Part shown: piece by piece, positions 52,355 to 62,420 of the stretch
How positions within the stretch are numbered: position 1 is the first letter of the stretch
Layout: every line of letters begins with the position of its first letter
From: Roseiarcus sp963782255
GTDB lineage: Bacteria; Pseudomonadota; Alphaproteobacteria; Rhizobiales; Beijerinckiaceae
Assembly (NCBI GenBank): GCA_963782255.1
Contig: CAWAIS010000001.1
Span: 1-64,000 of the forward strand
Reading direction: 5' to 3'
DNA length: 64,000 bases
The notes under the pieces: model-generated
Told to the model about the DNA's origin: nothing
The model's input: only the letters and a program-made list of their open reading frames with translations
Database searches by the model: none
Program-made: the position numbers and the translations under genes

Positions 52355-53905
52355 TCATGTCTGTTCGGTCTCGAATGACCGGCTGTATATCGTCTCGACG
52401 CGCTGCGCCTCGTCGTCGGTCAATGCGCTGAACTCCTGCGCGCGGGCGCGCTGCGACAGCCTGCCGTCGTTCCGGGACAGAAATCTGAACAGGAGATCGA
52501 TCAGGCGCTCGGGCATGTCGAGGAAGGCCTCGACCTGGCGGCGGAAATCGTCGTAGCGCTGCAGGAATCGCGTTTCGGCGGGGAGATCCTCGTCGATCGT
52601 CTTCTGGACACAGACATAGAGAAACTCCGCGTGCGGCGTGGCGTCGAAGTAGCGGTAAAAGTCGCCGGTGTCATTCAGGACGCGGACATTGAATTCCGGC
52701 GTCGGCTCCCACTCGATCAGCGGCAGCAGGCGCCGCGAATAGCTCTCCAGCACCTGCCGGTAATCGTCGATCCGGTCCAGGATGGCGGCAGAGACGGGGA
52801 ACACAACGCCGGCTGGATTAAAGCTCCGCTCCGCCAGGACGTGGTGAATCAGGTAGCGGTAAATCCGGCCGTTGCCGTCCTCGAACGGGTGGGCATAGAC
52901 GAAGCCGAAGGCGAGCACGGCGGCGGCAATGACGGCATCGAGCGCCTGCGCATGGCCGCGGTCGAAGGCGATCATGCCGTCGATCAGGGAGAATAGATCC
53001 TCCGGCCGCGCGTCGATGTGATCGGGCAGCGGCATGCGCGTCTCGCGGTCATGCTCGCCAACAAAGCCGCCATCCCCGCGGAAGCCCAGCTTTATGAACC
53101 GCCCGTCGCCCATGACGATCTTCTGCAGACGCAGCAGCTCATCGCGGTCCAGGACCTGCCGTCCGGCCTCGCCGATCGCCCGGCCCCATCTCTGGATGCG
53201 GTCCTGCGGCGGACGCTCGCCTTCGATGGCGTAGCTCGCCCGTGAATCCTTCAGCAGCAGGAAGGCCGCCGTGCGCGCCAGAAGATCGCGCGGCACGGCC
53301 GCGACGGTTTCACGGGCGCGGTCGGGAAGGTTCAGGCTGATAAATCGCTCCAGGGCCTCCGTACGAAATACCAGGGGGCAGAAGGCGGGTGTGCCCGGCA
53401 GGTTGTTCCGGACGCGGTAGCGCGGCGCGTTCTCGCCTTTGGCGACGTATTGCTGCTCCGGATCGACGACCGGGACGTATCGACCGGTGGCCGCATTTGG
53501 CAGGTCGAGGCGGCGACCCGTCAGCCATTCGTAGAGGAACCAGATGCGCCGGGCGTAGGCGCCGGTCGATTTTTCACGGACCAGGGTTTCGATCGCGCCG
53601 GCGTCTGCCGCCAGAAACAGGCGCTTGAGCACGGCCAGGTCCAGGCCTTCATATTTGAGGGCGAAGGTCAGATGCCCCTCGAGCGTGGCGTGCGGCGCGT
53701 GGCGCGGGGTCATGATGCGCCAGCCGCCCTCTTCCGTAATCCGGTGGCGCTCGCCGATGGCGGACAGGGTTCGGGGCAAGGGGACCTGCAGGTCGAACGC
53801 GCCAATCAGGGCGCTATAACCCGCCGGGGTTGCCCGCTCGGGAAGGCGCCTTTCCTGAAAGACCGTCACCGGCCCTGAAAAACGGTGCTGCGTAGCGGCA
53901 GCCAT
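52355..53905 (-). CDS. Fic-domain AMPylase-like protein
   Basis: A 516-residue protein. The Fic core is intact: AFGFVYAHPFEDGNGRIYRY has the full HPFxxGNGR motif with catalytic His and Arg. Upstream, LLKDSRASYAIEGERPPQDR holds the inhibitory (S/T)xxxE(G/N) helix, so this is a class II Fic that keeps itself off until the glutamate moves. The N-terminal 200 residues and the C-terminal region (RYDDFRRQVEAFLDMPERLI) are not assigned. The substrate is unknown. It follows the defence operon but is separated from it by 200 bases. Confidence 0.9.
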   Translation of the reverse strand: MAAATQHRFSGPVTVFQERRLPERATPAGYSALIGAFDLQVPLPRTLSAIGERHRITEEGGWRIMTPRHAPHATLEGHLTFALKYEGLDLAVLKRLFLAADAGAIETLVREKSTGAYARRIWFLYEWLTGRRLDLPNAATGRYVPVVDPEQQYVAKGENAPRYRVRNNLPGTPAFCPLVFRTEALERFISLNLPDRARETVAAVPRDLLARTAAFLLLKDSRASYAIEGERPPQDRIQRWGRAIGEAGRQVLDRDELLRLQKIVMGDGRFIKLGFRGDGGFVGEHDRETRMPLPDHIDARPEDLFSLIDGMIAFDRGHAQALDAVIAAAVLAFGFVYAHPFEDGNGRIYRYLIHHVLAERSFNPAGVVFPVSAAILDRIDDYRQVLESYSRRLLPLIEWEPTPEFNVRVLNDTGDFYRYFDATPHAEFLYVCVQKTIDEDLPAETRFLQRYDDFRRQVEAFLDMPERLIDLLFRFLSRNDGRLSQRARAQEFSALTDDEAQRVETIYSRSFETEQT

Positions 53906-54272
53906 GAAAATCGCGCCTTCGTTCTGAAATCTGATTCGGATCGCGGTGATCCGTGAAAACCGATCCTATATGATGAATAACGAGTCTGCAACGGCTATCT
54001 TCATGAAAAGCGTACCTTGGGAAGGCTTTGCTGGCTTGGTTCGGTCGGGCGGCACTACCGCCTGCTCCGGCCAGTCTCTCGCCGTCCGCGATAACATGCC
54101 GTGGGTGTAGTCGGTGTGCGCTAATGCTCCGTTTCGCGGAATTTCAGTCAACATAGTATACCTGTCGGACGCTCGGAGGTTTCATCTTGCAAAGATCAAA
54201 TCATGTTCGTGGCTTTTCTCAACGTCATTTCGAACACTGCCTTTTGGTGTTATAACTTGGGCGGGGAACGCC
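53906..54272. other. intergenic region, divergent promoters likely
   Basis: Some 366 bases between the leftward Fic gene and the rightward zinc-ribbon gene. AT-rich near 53985 and around 54150. No gene, RNA or repeat could be supported. Confidence 0.35.
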
Positions 54273-54506
54273 ATGGGAAACCGCTTGAACTATCGCTGCC
54301 CGGAGTGCGGCAGCCCGGACGAGATCGACATTGCGGCCATTGTATCCGTACGGCTTACCAGCACCGGCACCGAAGGAGACGCTTCGAACTGCGGCCCGGA
54401 AGACTGGACGGGCGAAAACGCGGCGAGCTGCGACGCTTGCGGCTATTTCGGCACCGTCAATGATTTCGAGCCGGCGGGAGTAATTATAGCGGTTTTCGGG
54501 AAATGA
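54273..54506 (+). CDS. small zinc-ribbon protein coupled to cytosine methyltransferase
   Basis: A 77-residue protein. NYRCPECGSPDEIDIAAIVS gives the first CxxC pair and AASCDACGYFGTVNDFEPAG the second, so a full zinc ribbon. The stop overlaps the methyltransferase start (ATGA), so the two are co-translated. It may help the methyltransferase bind DNA or regulate it, by position. Confidence 0.65.
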   Translation: MGNRLNYRCPECGSPDEIDIAAIVSVRLTSTGTEGDASNCGPEDWTGENAASCDACGYFGTVNDFEPAGVIIAVFGK

Positions 54507-55738
54507 CGAAGGCTGTCGCCCGCACCCGTGCTCGAGGGAATCGAAAGGCCTTCTATGAGTTCTTCGCCGGCGGCGGCATGGCTCGCGCCGGCCTTGGTCC
54601 CTCGTGGTCCTGCCTGTTCGCTAATGATTTCGACCCTAAGAAAGCCGCCAGCTACGCCGCTAATTGGGGTGTCGACCATCTGAAGATTGGGGACGTCGCC
54701 AAAGTGACGCCGGCGGATTTGCCGGGCATTGCAGATCTCGCCTGGGCGTCGTTCCCTTGTCAGGACCTTTCCCTTGCGGGTGCCGGTGTCGGCCTGAAAG
54801 GCGACCGTTCCGGCACCTTCTGGCCGTTCTGGAAGCTGATGAAGGCGCTGGCCGCCGAAGATCGGGCACCGCGCATGATTGTTCTTGAGAACGTGTGCGG
54901 GGCGCTCACCTCGCACGGCGGCAAGGATTTCGCGGCTATCGGCGCGTCCCTCGCCGGCGGGGGGTATCGGTTCGGCGCCGTGGTGATGGATGCAGTGCAC
55001 TTCGTCCCTCAATCAAGGCCACGTCTGTTCATTGTGGCCGTGCTGGCTTCCCTGCCTGTTCCGGCCGGCCTGGTCGCAGACGGCCCGGATGAAAACTGGC
55101 ACCCGGCCGCCTTGATCGTCGCTCATGGCAAGCTCTCGAAACGGTCGCAGGACGCATGGATGTGGTGGCACCTCCCGGCTCCGCCTGTGCGAAATACGAC
55201 ATTCGCCGACCTGATCGAGGACAAGCCGAAAGGGGTGACCTGGCATACGCAGGAGGAAACCCGCCGCCTGCTGGCAATGATGAGTCCCATCAATCTGGCG
55301 AAGGTCGAAGCCGCGAAAAGATCGGGACGGCGTATGGTCGGCGGCATCTACAAACGGACGCGGCCCGACGACGCCGGAGATAGGATTCAGCGCGCGGAAA
55401 TACGCTTTGACGACGTGGCTGGCTGTCTGCGGACGCCGGCCGGCGGGTCCAGTCGTCAGAGCATCATGACCATTGAAGGAAACAAGGTACGGACGCGCTT
55501 GCTATCGCCCCGCGAAGCCGCCCGTCTTATGGGGCTCCCCGACGATTACAAGCTGCCGGAAAACTACAACGAAGCATATCACCTGGCCGGTGACGGCGTA
55601 GCGGTGCCTGTGGTCAGGTTCCTCGCCGCGCACATCCTTGAATTCGATCCTGGCCTCGGCTTCGTTCGCAGAGCGGAAAGCTGCTTAGTAATCGATTGCT
55701 CAGGGAGATCCTGTCCCTATTTTCCTGTCTCAGGATAG
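54503..55738 (+). CDS. DNA (cytosine-5) methyltransferase
   Basis: A 411-residue C5 methyltransferase. Motif I is FYEFFAGGGMARAGLG, motif IV with the catalytic Cys is ASFPCQDLSLAGAGVGLKGD, motif VI is IVLENVCGALTSHGGK, and motif VIII is VPQSRPRLFIVAV. The target-recognition region spans roughly residues 200-310 (WHTQEETRRLLAMMSPINLA). Motif IX/X are RLLSPREAARLMGLPDDYKL and LAGDGVAVPVVRFLAAHILE. No partner endonuclease is adjacent, so it is an orphan, or the tail of a modification cassette. It may protect the element from host restriction. The last 20 residues look like read-through beyond the family end. Confidence 0.93.
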   Translation: MTKAVARTRARGNRKAFYEFFAGGGMARAGLGPSWSCLFANDFDPKKAASYAANWGVDHLKIGDVAKVTPADLPGIADLAWASFPCQDLSLAGAGVGLKGDRSGTFWPFWKLMKALAAEDRAPRMIVLENVCGALTSHGGKDFAAIGASLAGGGYRFGAVVMDAVHFVPQSRPRLFIVAVLASLPVPAGLVADGPDENWHPAALIVAHGKLSKRSQDAWMWWHLPAPPVRNTTFADLIEDKPKGVTWHTQEETRRLLAMMSPINLAKVEAAKRSGRRMVGGIYKRTRPDDAGDRIQRAEIRFDDVAGCLRTPAGGSSRQSIMTIEGNKVRTRLLSPREAARLMGLPDDYKLPENYNEAYHLAGDGVAVPVVRFLAAHILEFDPGLGFVRRAESCLVIDCSGRSCPYFPVSG

Positions 55739-55796
55739 GGGTGCAGTCCAGAATGTTGTCCCCGTTTCTTTCGAAATCCCTCAAGGGAAGATTGAT

Positions 55797-56117
55797 TCAT
55801 TCGTCGCGATTTTTAGGTGTTAATTGGTTTGCGTCACTGTTTCTCTTATAAACCGCAAAATGGATTGCGGCAGCGAGAAGCATACCAAAAAAACATAACC
55901 GACCTATAATATTCCACCAAGGTGGTGTTGCAATAATTCCATGCACTCGGCAAGCAGCACCTAGAAAAAGTGCAGATACAATCCAAAAAGATGGCCGCCA
56001 CTTTCGGCATATATGGAATGTTCCCTTATTCAATAAGCATAATAACGACAATATTCCGAACATTAAAAGGACAACCACATCAAATATGGCGTTATAGAAT
56101 CCTAAATCGTGTTGCAT
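55797..56117 (-). CDS. small membrane protein, possible RHS immunity
   Basis: A 106-residue protein with about three membrane helices (AIFDVVVLLMFGILSLLCLL, WIVSALFLGAACRVHGI, IIGRLCFFGMLLAAAIHFAV). AT-rich codons differ from the RHS core upstream but match the RHS tip. It starts 15 bases after the RHS stop, the position immunity genes usually take. Immunity is inferred from position and composition. Confidence 0.6.
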   Translation of the reverse strand: MQHDLGFYNAIFDVVVLLMFGILSLLCLLNKGTFHICRKWRPSFWIVSALFLGAACRVHGIIATPPWWNIIGRLCFFGMLLAAAIHFAVYKRNSDANQLTPKNRDE

Positions 56118-56131
56118 AAAACGTCAGCTTC

Positions 56132-59100
56132 CTATGGAACAAATAATGGCGATCCGTTAAGCCAATACTGATGCGAGTTATCCTCGCTAGAAGATTGCTG
56201 TGACTGCTGCTGTTGCATGGCCTGCGCTTCTGCTTTGGCCTCACAAGTAGGGCATTTAGGAGCGCATGGGTTAATTTCTGCCTGCATACTTGCAAACATA
56301 TTTGCGTATGTTGCAAAGATAGAGAATGCTGATGCAGAACTAAATACTCCATTAATTACGACAGGTCCTGCCTTAGGGGCTATTTGTTTAAACACTTTAC
56401 CTACTACAATTTTTGTCGTTACAGTCTCTCCCGCTGTCTTCCATGCTTCAGTAGAATTGCCTTCAAGATTCATAGCGTTTGGGAAGTAACTCCAAAAACT
56501 AAATGCCGGAACCAAATCTCCCGTCGATCCTAAGTTTTCATGAAGTATTTGTTCTACGCAGTCAACATTCTGTCCAGTAGAAAGATATTTATCCATTTGA
56601 ATCTGCAGCGTTTGTCCTTCGGCCGATGCCTGCATATTGTCGTTGGGTGTCCCTTCGGGGATGAAAAGAAACTGATCCAATCCCAGACGGTCCGTATACT
56701 TAAACGGATTATTCCCATAGGCTACATACGGGTTTGAATTTTCCGGCGCGACCGGGAAAAAATCCGTCTGCAGGAACCGGCCTGCGCCTGTGGCGCTGAT
56801 TGGATCGCGGTCGCGGAAGATGTTGTAATAATAGCTGGTGGCTTCGACGGTGTTGCCGAGGAACCGCTGGGTCATGGGGATGGATGCGGTGGGGCTGCAT
56901 GCGCCGAAGGGTTCGTAGTTGCAGGTCCAGTTGACGGTTTTTGATGCGTCGGTGGCCCGCTGCACGGTGCCGAGGTCATCAGTCAGGAGCGAGGAGATCG
57001 TCGCCGCCCCAGGCTGGATCGCCGCGACGGGGACGACGTCCATATAGGCGTAGTCGGTTTCCGTGCCGCTTGTGCTGGTTTCGGTGAGCAGATTGCCGTC
57101 CTGATCGTACTGCATGATCTGGGTGGGGCTGGAGCCGGTTTTGACTTCCTCGCGGATGCCCGAGTAATCGTAGGTGTAGGTGCTGGTTGTGCCGGAGACC
57201 GTGGCCGTCGCCATGCGGTTGGCTTTGCTGTAGGTCATCGAGTCGGTGCCGATGCCGTTGATGTTGCCGGTCGAAGTGTAGGTGATGGAACTGCCGCCGG
57301 CGACGCTCATCTTGTCGCTGCCGCTCGGCACTGTGTAGCTGGTCGCGCCGTAGGTCAGGCGGTTGCTGTTGGAATCGTAGGTGATGGAGCTGACCGTGCC
57401 GTAGGGGCCGCTGGCGTAGGATATCCGGCTGTCGAATGAATCGTAGGTCAGGGTCTGGTTGTTGGCCGGGGTGACGTTGTCCGTGATGGATGTGACGTTG
57501 TCGTCGGAGTCGTAGCCGTAACTCAGGTACTGGATATTGCTTGATCCCGCGTCCGTGATGCTGGTCGTCCGGTAATCGAGATCATACGTCCGTGTGTCGG
57601 TCACGCCGTTGCCGTAGGTGAAGGATTTGACCGGGCCGAAGGGTTCGTAGGCGGCGGCGGAGACCAGATTGGTCGCGCCGTGGCCGGGCTGGGTGGAGGA
57701 GACGTAACTGATCTGCCCCGCCGCGTCTCTTGCGTAGCCGATCAGCCAGCCGGAGCTGGCGTAGGTGATGGAGCTTAACCGCCCGGCGCTTTCATACGTA
57801 TACGTGCTGGTGTAGTCGTTGCCGGAGATGGTCCGGGTGGCGCTGCTCATCAGGCCGTGCTGGTTCCAGTCCTGGGAGAGCGTGCCGACCGCGTCGCTCG
57901 CGCCCGTCATATGGCCGATGCCATAGCCGTGGCCTGCACTGTCGTAATAGATGGCGACGTTCAGGCTGCTGTCCGCCGGATAGTCGCGCGTCGCCAGACG
58001 GTCGAGCGCGTCATACGTCATGTCCGCCTCGTTGCTTGAGGCGTCGAGCGTTTCGGTGACGTTGGAATTGGGGTCGTAGTAGTAGACCGTCGTCCCTGAA
58101 TCCGGGCTGTCCTGCTGGATCCGCTCGCCGAAGCCGTCATAGACGTAAGACGTCACGTTGCTCTTCGGATCGGTGAAGGTGAGCACGCGGCCGTGGCTGT
58201 CATAGGTGATGGAGGAGATGTTCTGTTCCGGGTCTTCGGTTCTTGTGAGGCGGTTGAGCGCGTCGACTGAGCGGTAACTGATATTGCCGTTGGGGTCGGT
58301 GATGGTCTGGATGTTGCTGTCGCTGTCGTAGGTGAAGCTTGTCGTCTGGCTCTCGCCGCCGACATCGGTCAGCATCCGGCCGAGCGCGTCGAAGGTGGCG
58401 GTGTTCTGGCGGGTGGTCGTGCCGCCGGAATCCTTCCACAGCGTCTGCGTGACGTCGCCGGCGCGAATCGTAGGTAATCCCCTGACTTTCGCTTAAGGCA
58501 TTTGTGATGCCGGTCACCCAGTGGGCGTCGTTCCAGGCGTAGGAGTGGTATGAGCCGTCCGGCAATGTGGTCTTGGTCAGGTTGCCGGCGGAATCGTAAT
58601 CGTAACTGGTCACCAGGTTCCCGGCGGAGGTGTAGAGCGTGCTGGAGGACGGCCATTCCCGCGTCGTCCAGGCGTAATCCGTCTCGATCCCGTTCGGGTC
58701 CTGCACCGTCAAGGGCGGCCGCCGGATTGATAGGAGATCACGCTGGTGGTGTTGCCGAGCGCGTCCTCGATGCTCGTGAGAGTGCCGCCGGTGTAGCCGT
58801 AGGTGGTCTTCGCGGTCACATCGGTGCGCGGCAGCTGTTTTGTCAGCATCTGGCCGGTGGAATTCCACGTAAAGGCCCAGGTGCGGGTTTGCCCGTCCGT
58901 CGCATACGGCACGGACGTCGTCGTCATGTCCGTCGCCGAGACATAGGTCAGGTTGCCGGAGGAATCATAGGTCATGCTGGAATTCAGGCCCTGCGAGTCG
59001 ATGGTCGCGGGCAGGTGAACCCAGGTGCCGTCATAGGTGATGTTGGTCGTCTCCGCGTCCGAAGTCGCGCTGGCATAGACGATCTGGGTCGGCAGGCCGT

Positions 59101-61022
59101 GGCTGTTGTTGACGTAGGATGTGTTGTTGCCGTTCCAGTCCTTCGACGTTGGCGAGATAGCCGTTGGAATCGTACACGAACCCTTCCGAGGCGTAAGTGA
59201 CGGAACCGTTCGCGGCCCGGTCGATCTCGCTTACCTTCGGCTTGTTCTGCTGCGTTATGAAGTTATAGGTCTCCGCGATGCCCAGCGGGCCGGTCACGGT
59301 GTTGATGCCGGTCGAGGCATAGGAAATCTGCGTCAGGTTGCCGGCGAAAGACCCGCCCAGCTGGCTCGAGGCGGCGTGGCCCAGCGCGTCATAGGTCCAG
59401 GTGGCGTAACGGTTGCCGTTCTCGTCGGTGATGCCGGTCAGAGCAGTAGGGCAGGCTCGCTGTTCTCGTAGAGATAGGTCTGGCTGGTCGTCGGGCTGGT
59501 GTTGTAAGTGACGGTGTGCAGCAGGCTGGCGCTGCTATAGGCGAGTGTAGCTGTAGGAGAGTTCAAGCGTGTCCGGCGTCGTCACGCCGGTCAGCAGGCC
59601 GGCGGAGGAATAGCTGAAGCCGAGCTGCCGGCCGTAGGAATCCGACACATAGGAAATCGCGCCGCTCGAATAGGCAATCGACTGCGCATAGCCGTTGCGC
59701 AACGTGATCGACTGCAAGCGTCGCCACGGAGCCGCTGGCGTAATAAATTTCGGACGTGTCGTCGGGGTCGGTCAGGGTCCAGTTGCTGCCGGAACTGGTC
59801 AGCGTGTAGTCCATGTCCTTGTCCGGCGTCCAGGTGCTGCCGACCTTGGTGAAGTTCACCACCTGCCCGTCGGGCGCTGCGCCGCGGTCAGGGTCGACGT
59901 CGCCAGATAAAGGGAACGGTCGTAATTCGAGCGCCAGTTCGTCCCCAACGCGGTCGCCGCCACGCCGTGCGCGTAGGACAGGCTGTTGTAATAGCGCTCG
60001 AAGGTGAGGGGGTTCGTGCCAACGGTCGTGTAGTCGACGTAGTGCTCAAACAGGTTGCCGGTGGCGGGATTGATCGGGTCACCCTTGTGGCACCCGCCGA
60101 TGTTGCAATTTAAGCAGTACGCTCCATCGGCTTCGCATTCCGACGGCAGGACGCTGGAGCCCGTGCCTTCCACCGAATAAGCGAAAGGCCCGGCATAATA
60201 TCCGTAAAAATCGCCCGCCATGACCTGATAGTTCCCGGTCTGCGTGGCGGTGAAAGTCTCGCTGGCTGAAGTGCCCCCGTAAGTGCCGGCCTGGTAAGTA
60301 CCGTCCGGTTTACTGACGACAATATATGGATTGAAGTTCGGATCTAAATTTGTGTCGGTCACGGTCAGGGTAATATGGTCCCCGGACGCAACCGGATAGC
60401 TCCACTGCGCCATGGTGACACCGTAAATCGCGCCGCTTTCGGATTGCCCGGTGGTGAGCGAGCCGCCGGTCGCGCCGTCGGGCACGACAAAAGCCCCGGT
60501 GCCCTGGGAAAGGTTGAGCGTAAACGGCCAGGTCTCGGTCGGATAGGAGCTGCCGTAAAAATTCTGGACGGTCACGGTATAGGGGCCGCTCTGGGACAGA
60601 GTGCCAACCGTAAGGGCTCGGGTTCCCGGGTAACTGCTATAGTTGTTTGTGACGACAGTGCCGTTCGGATATTTAATTCTGACCCAGGGATAGAAATGGG
60701 CTTCCGTCCCGATTTTGTTGACGCCGGCCAGAATCGCGCGGGCGCCTGAGGGTTGATAGAAACTCCAGCTCAGGATGTCCGTGCCGGTAACGGAGGCGGT
60801 CACAACCTGGCCGTTGGCGATCGGTCCTTCGTCGTACGTGGTGGCAAGTGGCCTCACGCGTGAATAATAAAGCGTCCCGCCTCCCAGCATGAAAAACAGA
60901 ACCACGAGCCACGGCCAGTGGCGGCTGAACTTTGGAAAAGCCACGATGAAATCCACCCCTCGAAGCGGCCTTTGGCCTGCTTCCATAAATTGAAAAAGGC
61001 AGTACAGCTTACCAGTACGCAC
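56132..61022 (-). pseudogene. RHS/YD-repeat protein with variable C-terminal tip, several frameshifts
   Basis: About 1630 residues if rejoined. The N-terminus has a membrane anchor (WPWLVVLFFMLGGGTLYY) and two beta-sandwich pre-peptidase-like regions, then the DUF6531 start GDPINPATGNLFEHYVDYTT. Dozens of YD repeats follow (DSAGNLT, YDALDRL, DSNSNRL). The RHS core boundary is GRFLQTDFFPVAPENSNPYV with GNNPFKYTDRLGLD. The last 180 residues (from QFLFIPEGTPNDNM) are a unique AT-rich tip with paired cysteines (NPCAPKCPTCEAKAEAQ). At least six frame changes lie between 58400 and 59880. RHS proteins encapsulate and deliver their tips, usually toxins. I do not recognise this tip's activity. Confidence 0.88.
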
Positions 61023-61139
61023 TATAAAGGTTTAGTCTAAAAAGAAACTCTTAACAACTTCTGAATGTTTTTATCATCGACGCGCGTGAGACAATAGTTT
61101 CATCACACTGTACCATGCTAACGCGCCACTCTGCTTTGG

Positions 61140-61388
61140 ATGAATTTCAGGGAAGCGGAGCGAATATCATCCTGTGTTATGGACAGGCTGCGGCGGGAGA
61201 GGGAACGTCAGGGCCTCTCGCTGCAAAAGCTTGGCGCGATTTCCGGGGTGAGCCGGACGGCCATAGGGCTGATCGAAAAAGGCAAGCGCAATCCAAGCCT
61301 GCTCATCACCCTGCGGCTGGCCGATGCTCTGGGCCTCGATCTGGCGAGCGTGCTGAAAAAGAGCATTCCCAAAAGGCGGCGGAAATAG
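61140..61388 (+). CDS. XRE/Cro-CI family helix-turn-helix regulator
   Basis: An 82-residue protein. RLRRERERQGLSLQKLGAIS, then GVSRTAIGLIEKGKRNPSLL, is a complete HTH_3 fold. LRLADALGLDLASVLKKSIP and a basic tail follow. A later start at 61179 is possible. Probably a repressor for nearby element genes. Confidence 0.85.
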   Translation: MNFREAERISSCVMDRLRRERERQGLSLQKLGAISGVSRTAIGLIEKGKRNPSLLITLRLADALGLDLASVLKKSIPKRRRK

Positions 61389-61618
61389 ACGCGACAAAAC
61401 GGAAGGCTTTTGCAACAGTGTCAAAGCGCTCCAGTTCGGACTCTAGCCCTTCGACGCTCTTCCGCTTCTTCGCCCGCCCTTGCGCCCGGCTGCGCGGGCA
61501 CGTTCGGAGCCTGTTACAAAGCTGCCTGTGGATGCGAGTCCACCGCTGCGTCCAGCCTCGCGGGCCGCTTTGCTGCCTTTGACAAAACGCCCGTGGTCGT
61601 CGCGTTCGCCGCGCCGGG

Positions 61619-61861
61619 TCAAAGGTCCGCTCCTGCCGGGAAGCCCATCCGCTCGAATGTGCGCGGGTCGTCCAGTTGATCAGCCAAGGTTACAAGCAAA
61701 TCCTTAGCCTGTTCCTTCACGCGGAAAGCATACGCAAAAGCGGTGTAGGCGGAAGCCATGCCGCGCATGATCGCTTCAAAATCTATCTCGCCGTCATGCT
61801 CTGCAATTTCCTGCGTCACAAGCTTGATGATGTCGGCGGTTATCTTCTCTCCTCGGTCCAT
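61619..61861 (-). CDS. small hypothetical protein
   Basis: An 80-residue acidic helical protein, MDRGEKITADIIKLVTQEIA, then FEAIMRGMASAYTAFAYAFR and DQLDDPRTFERMGFPAG. Copy 2 of the second repeated leader lies upstream at 61942-62007. No family recognised. Confidence 0.55.
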   Translation of the reverse strand: MDRGEKITADIIKLVTQEIAEHDGEIDFEAIMRGMASAYTAFAYAFRVKEQAKDLLVTLADQLDDPRTFERMGFPAGADL

Positions 61862-61941
61862 GTTGGAAATATTAGACCGGGATCAGGGTCTTTCACAATG
61901 GGCATTGTCACCGTTACTTACGGAATTTCACCGCCTCCCTG

Positions 61942-62007
61942 CCAAGCGTCTTCTTTCGTTCACGCCTGACGGGGGCGGCACCAGATCGACGGTGGCTGGT
62001 CCCCCTT
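61942..62007 (-). promoter_or_regulatory. second repeated leader, copy 2
   Basis: The plus strand has CCAAGC, TTCTTTCGT, GCCTGACGGGGG, CGGC, CAGATCGACGGTGG and TGGTCCCC, as at 21073-21138. Same strand and same position relative to a small leftward gene. Confidence 0.55.
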
Positions 62008-62035
62008 TCTCCCCCTGGGCCAGCCAGGCCTGCCT

Positions 62036-62281
62036 TCATCCCTGACAGAGCCGTTTGACCATGGTGTGCAGGATGCCGGAGACGGGCAGATCCCTGTGCG
62101 CTTTCAGGGTGCCGACCAGCTGGGTCGCGCCCGCGCCCCGATAGTACCAGTCGAGCACGCGGGTGGCTTTCTTGTTGTCGCCCGCTGCGGCAAGGCCATA
62201 GGCCAGGGTTTCAACGGCGCCGTCGAGATAGGCGGCGCTCTGGTGTCCGTCCAGGCGATCGAGGAAATCGGCGGCTAACAT
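62036..62281 (-). CDS. small hypothetical protein (DUF-type, element-associated)
   Basis: An 81-residue protein: LAADFLDRLDGHQSAAYLDG, AVETLAYGLAAAGDNKKATR, VLDWYYRGAGATQLVGTLKA. It is all-helical, without cysteines in the core. The conserved WYYRGAG segment looks like a binding loop. A palindromic operator candidate lies upstream. Function unknown. Confidence 0.6.
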   Translation of the reverse strand: MLAADFLDRLDGHQSAAYLDGAVETLAYGLAAAGDNKKATRVLDWYYRGAGATQLVGTLKAHRDLPVSGILHTMVKRLCQG

Positions 62282-62375
62282 GGCTTGAACTCCTGCAGAG
62301 AGAACCGTCAGGAAACGGGCGGCCAGGATGGCTCGGGATCGCGCTTTCGCGCTGCTTTGCCTACAATACGTAAAT

Positions 62376-62387
62376 CATACATGTATG
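62376..62387. promoter_or_regulatory. perfect 12-bp palindrome CATACATGTATG
   Basis: Lies between the leftward starts at 62281 and the end of the gene 62421-63278, about 95 bases upstream of 62281. A related CACATGT follows 8 bases on. Good size and place for a homodimer operator, perhaps for the nearby XRE protein. Confidence 0.4.
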
Positions 62388-62420
62388 TCAATCCACATGT
62401 AGCTGCTTTGCGTGTGGGCG

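Noticed and set aside
58550..59200. 216-codon rightward frame in the RHS locus
   Set aside because: Antisense of YD-repeat coding sequence, arginine-rich and without features.
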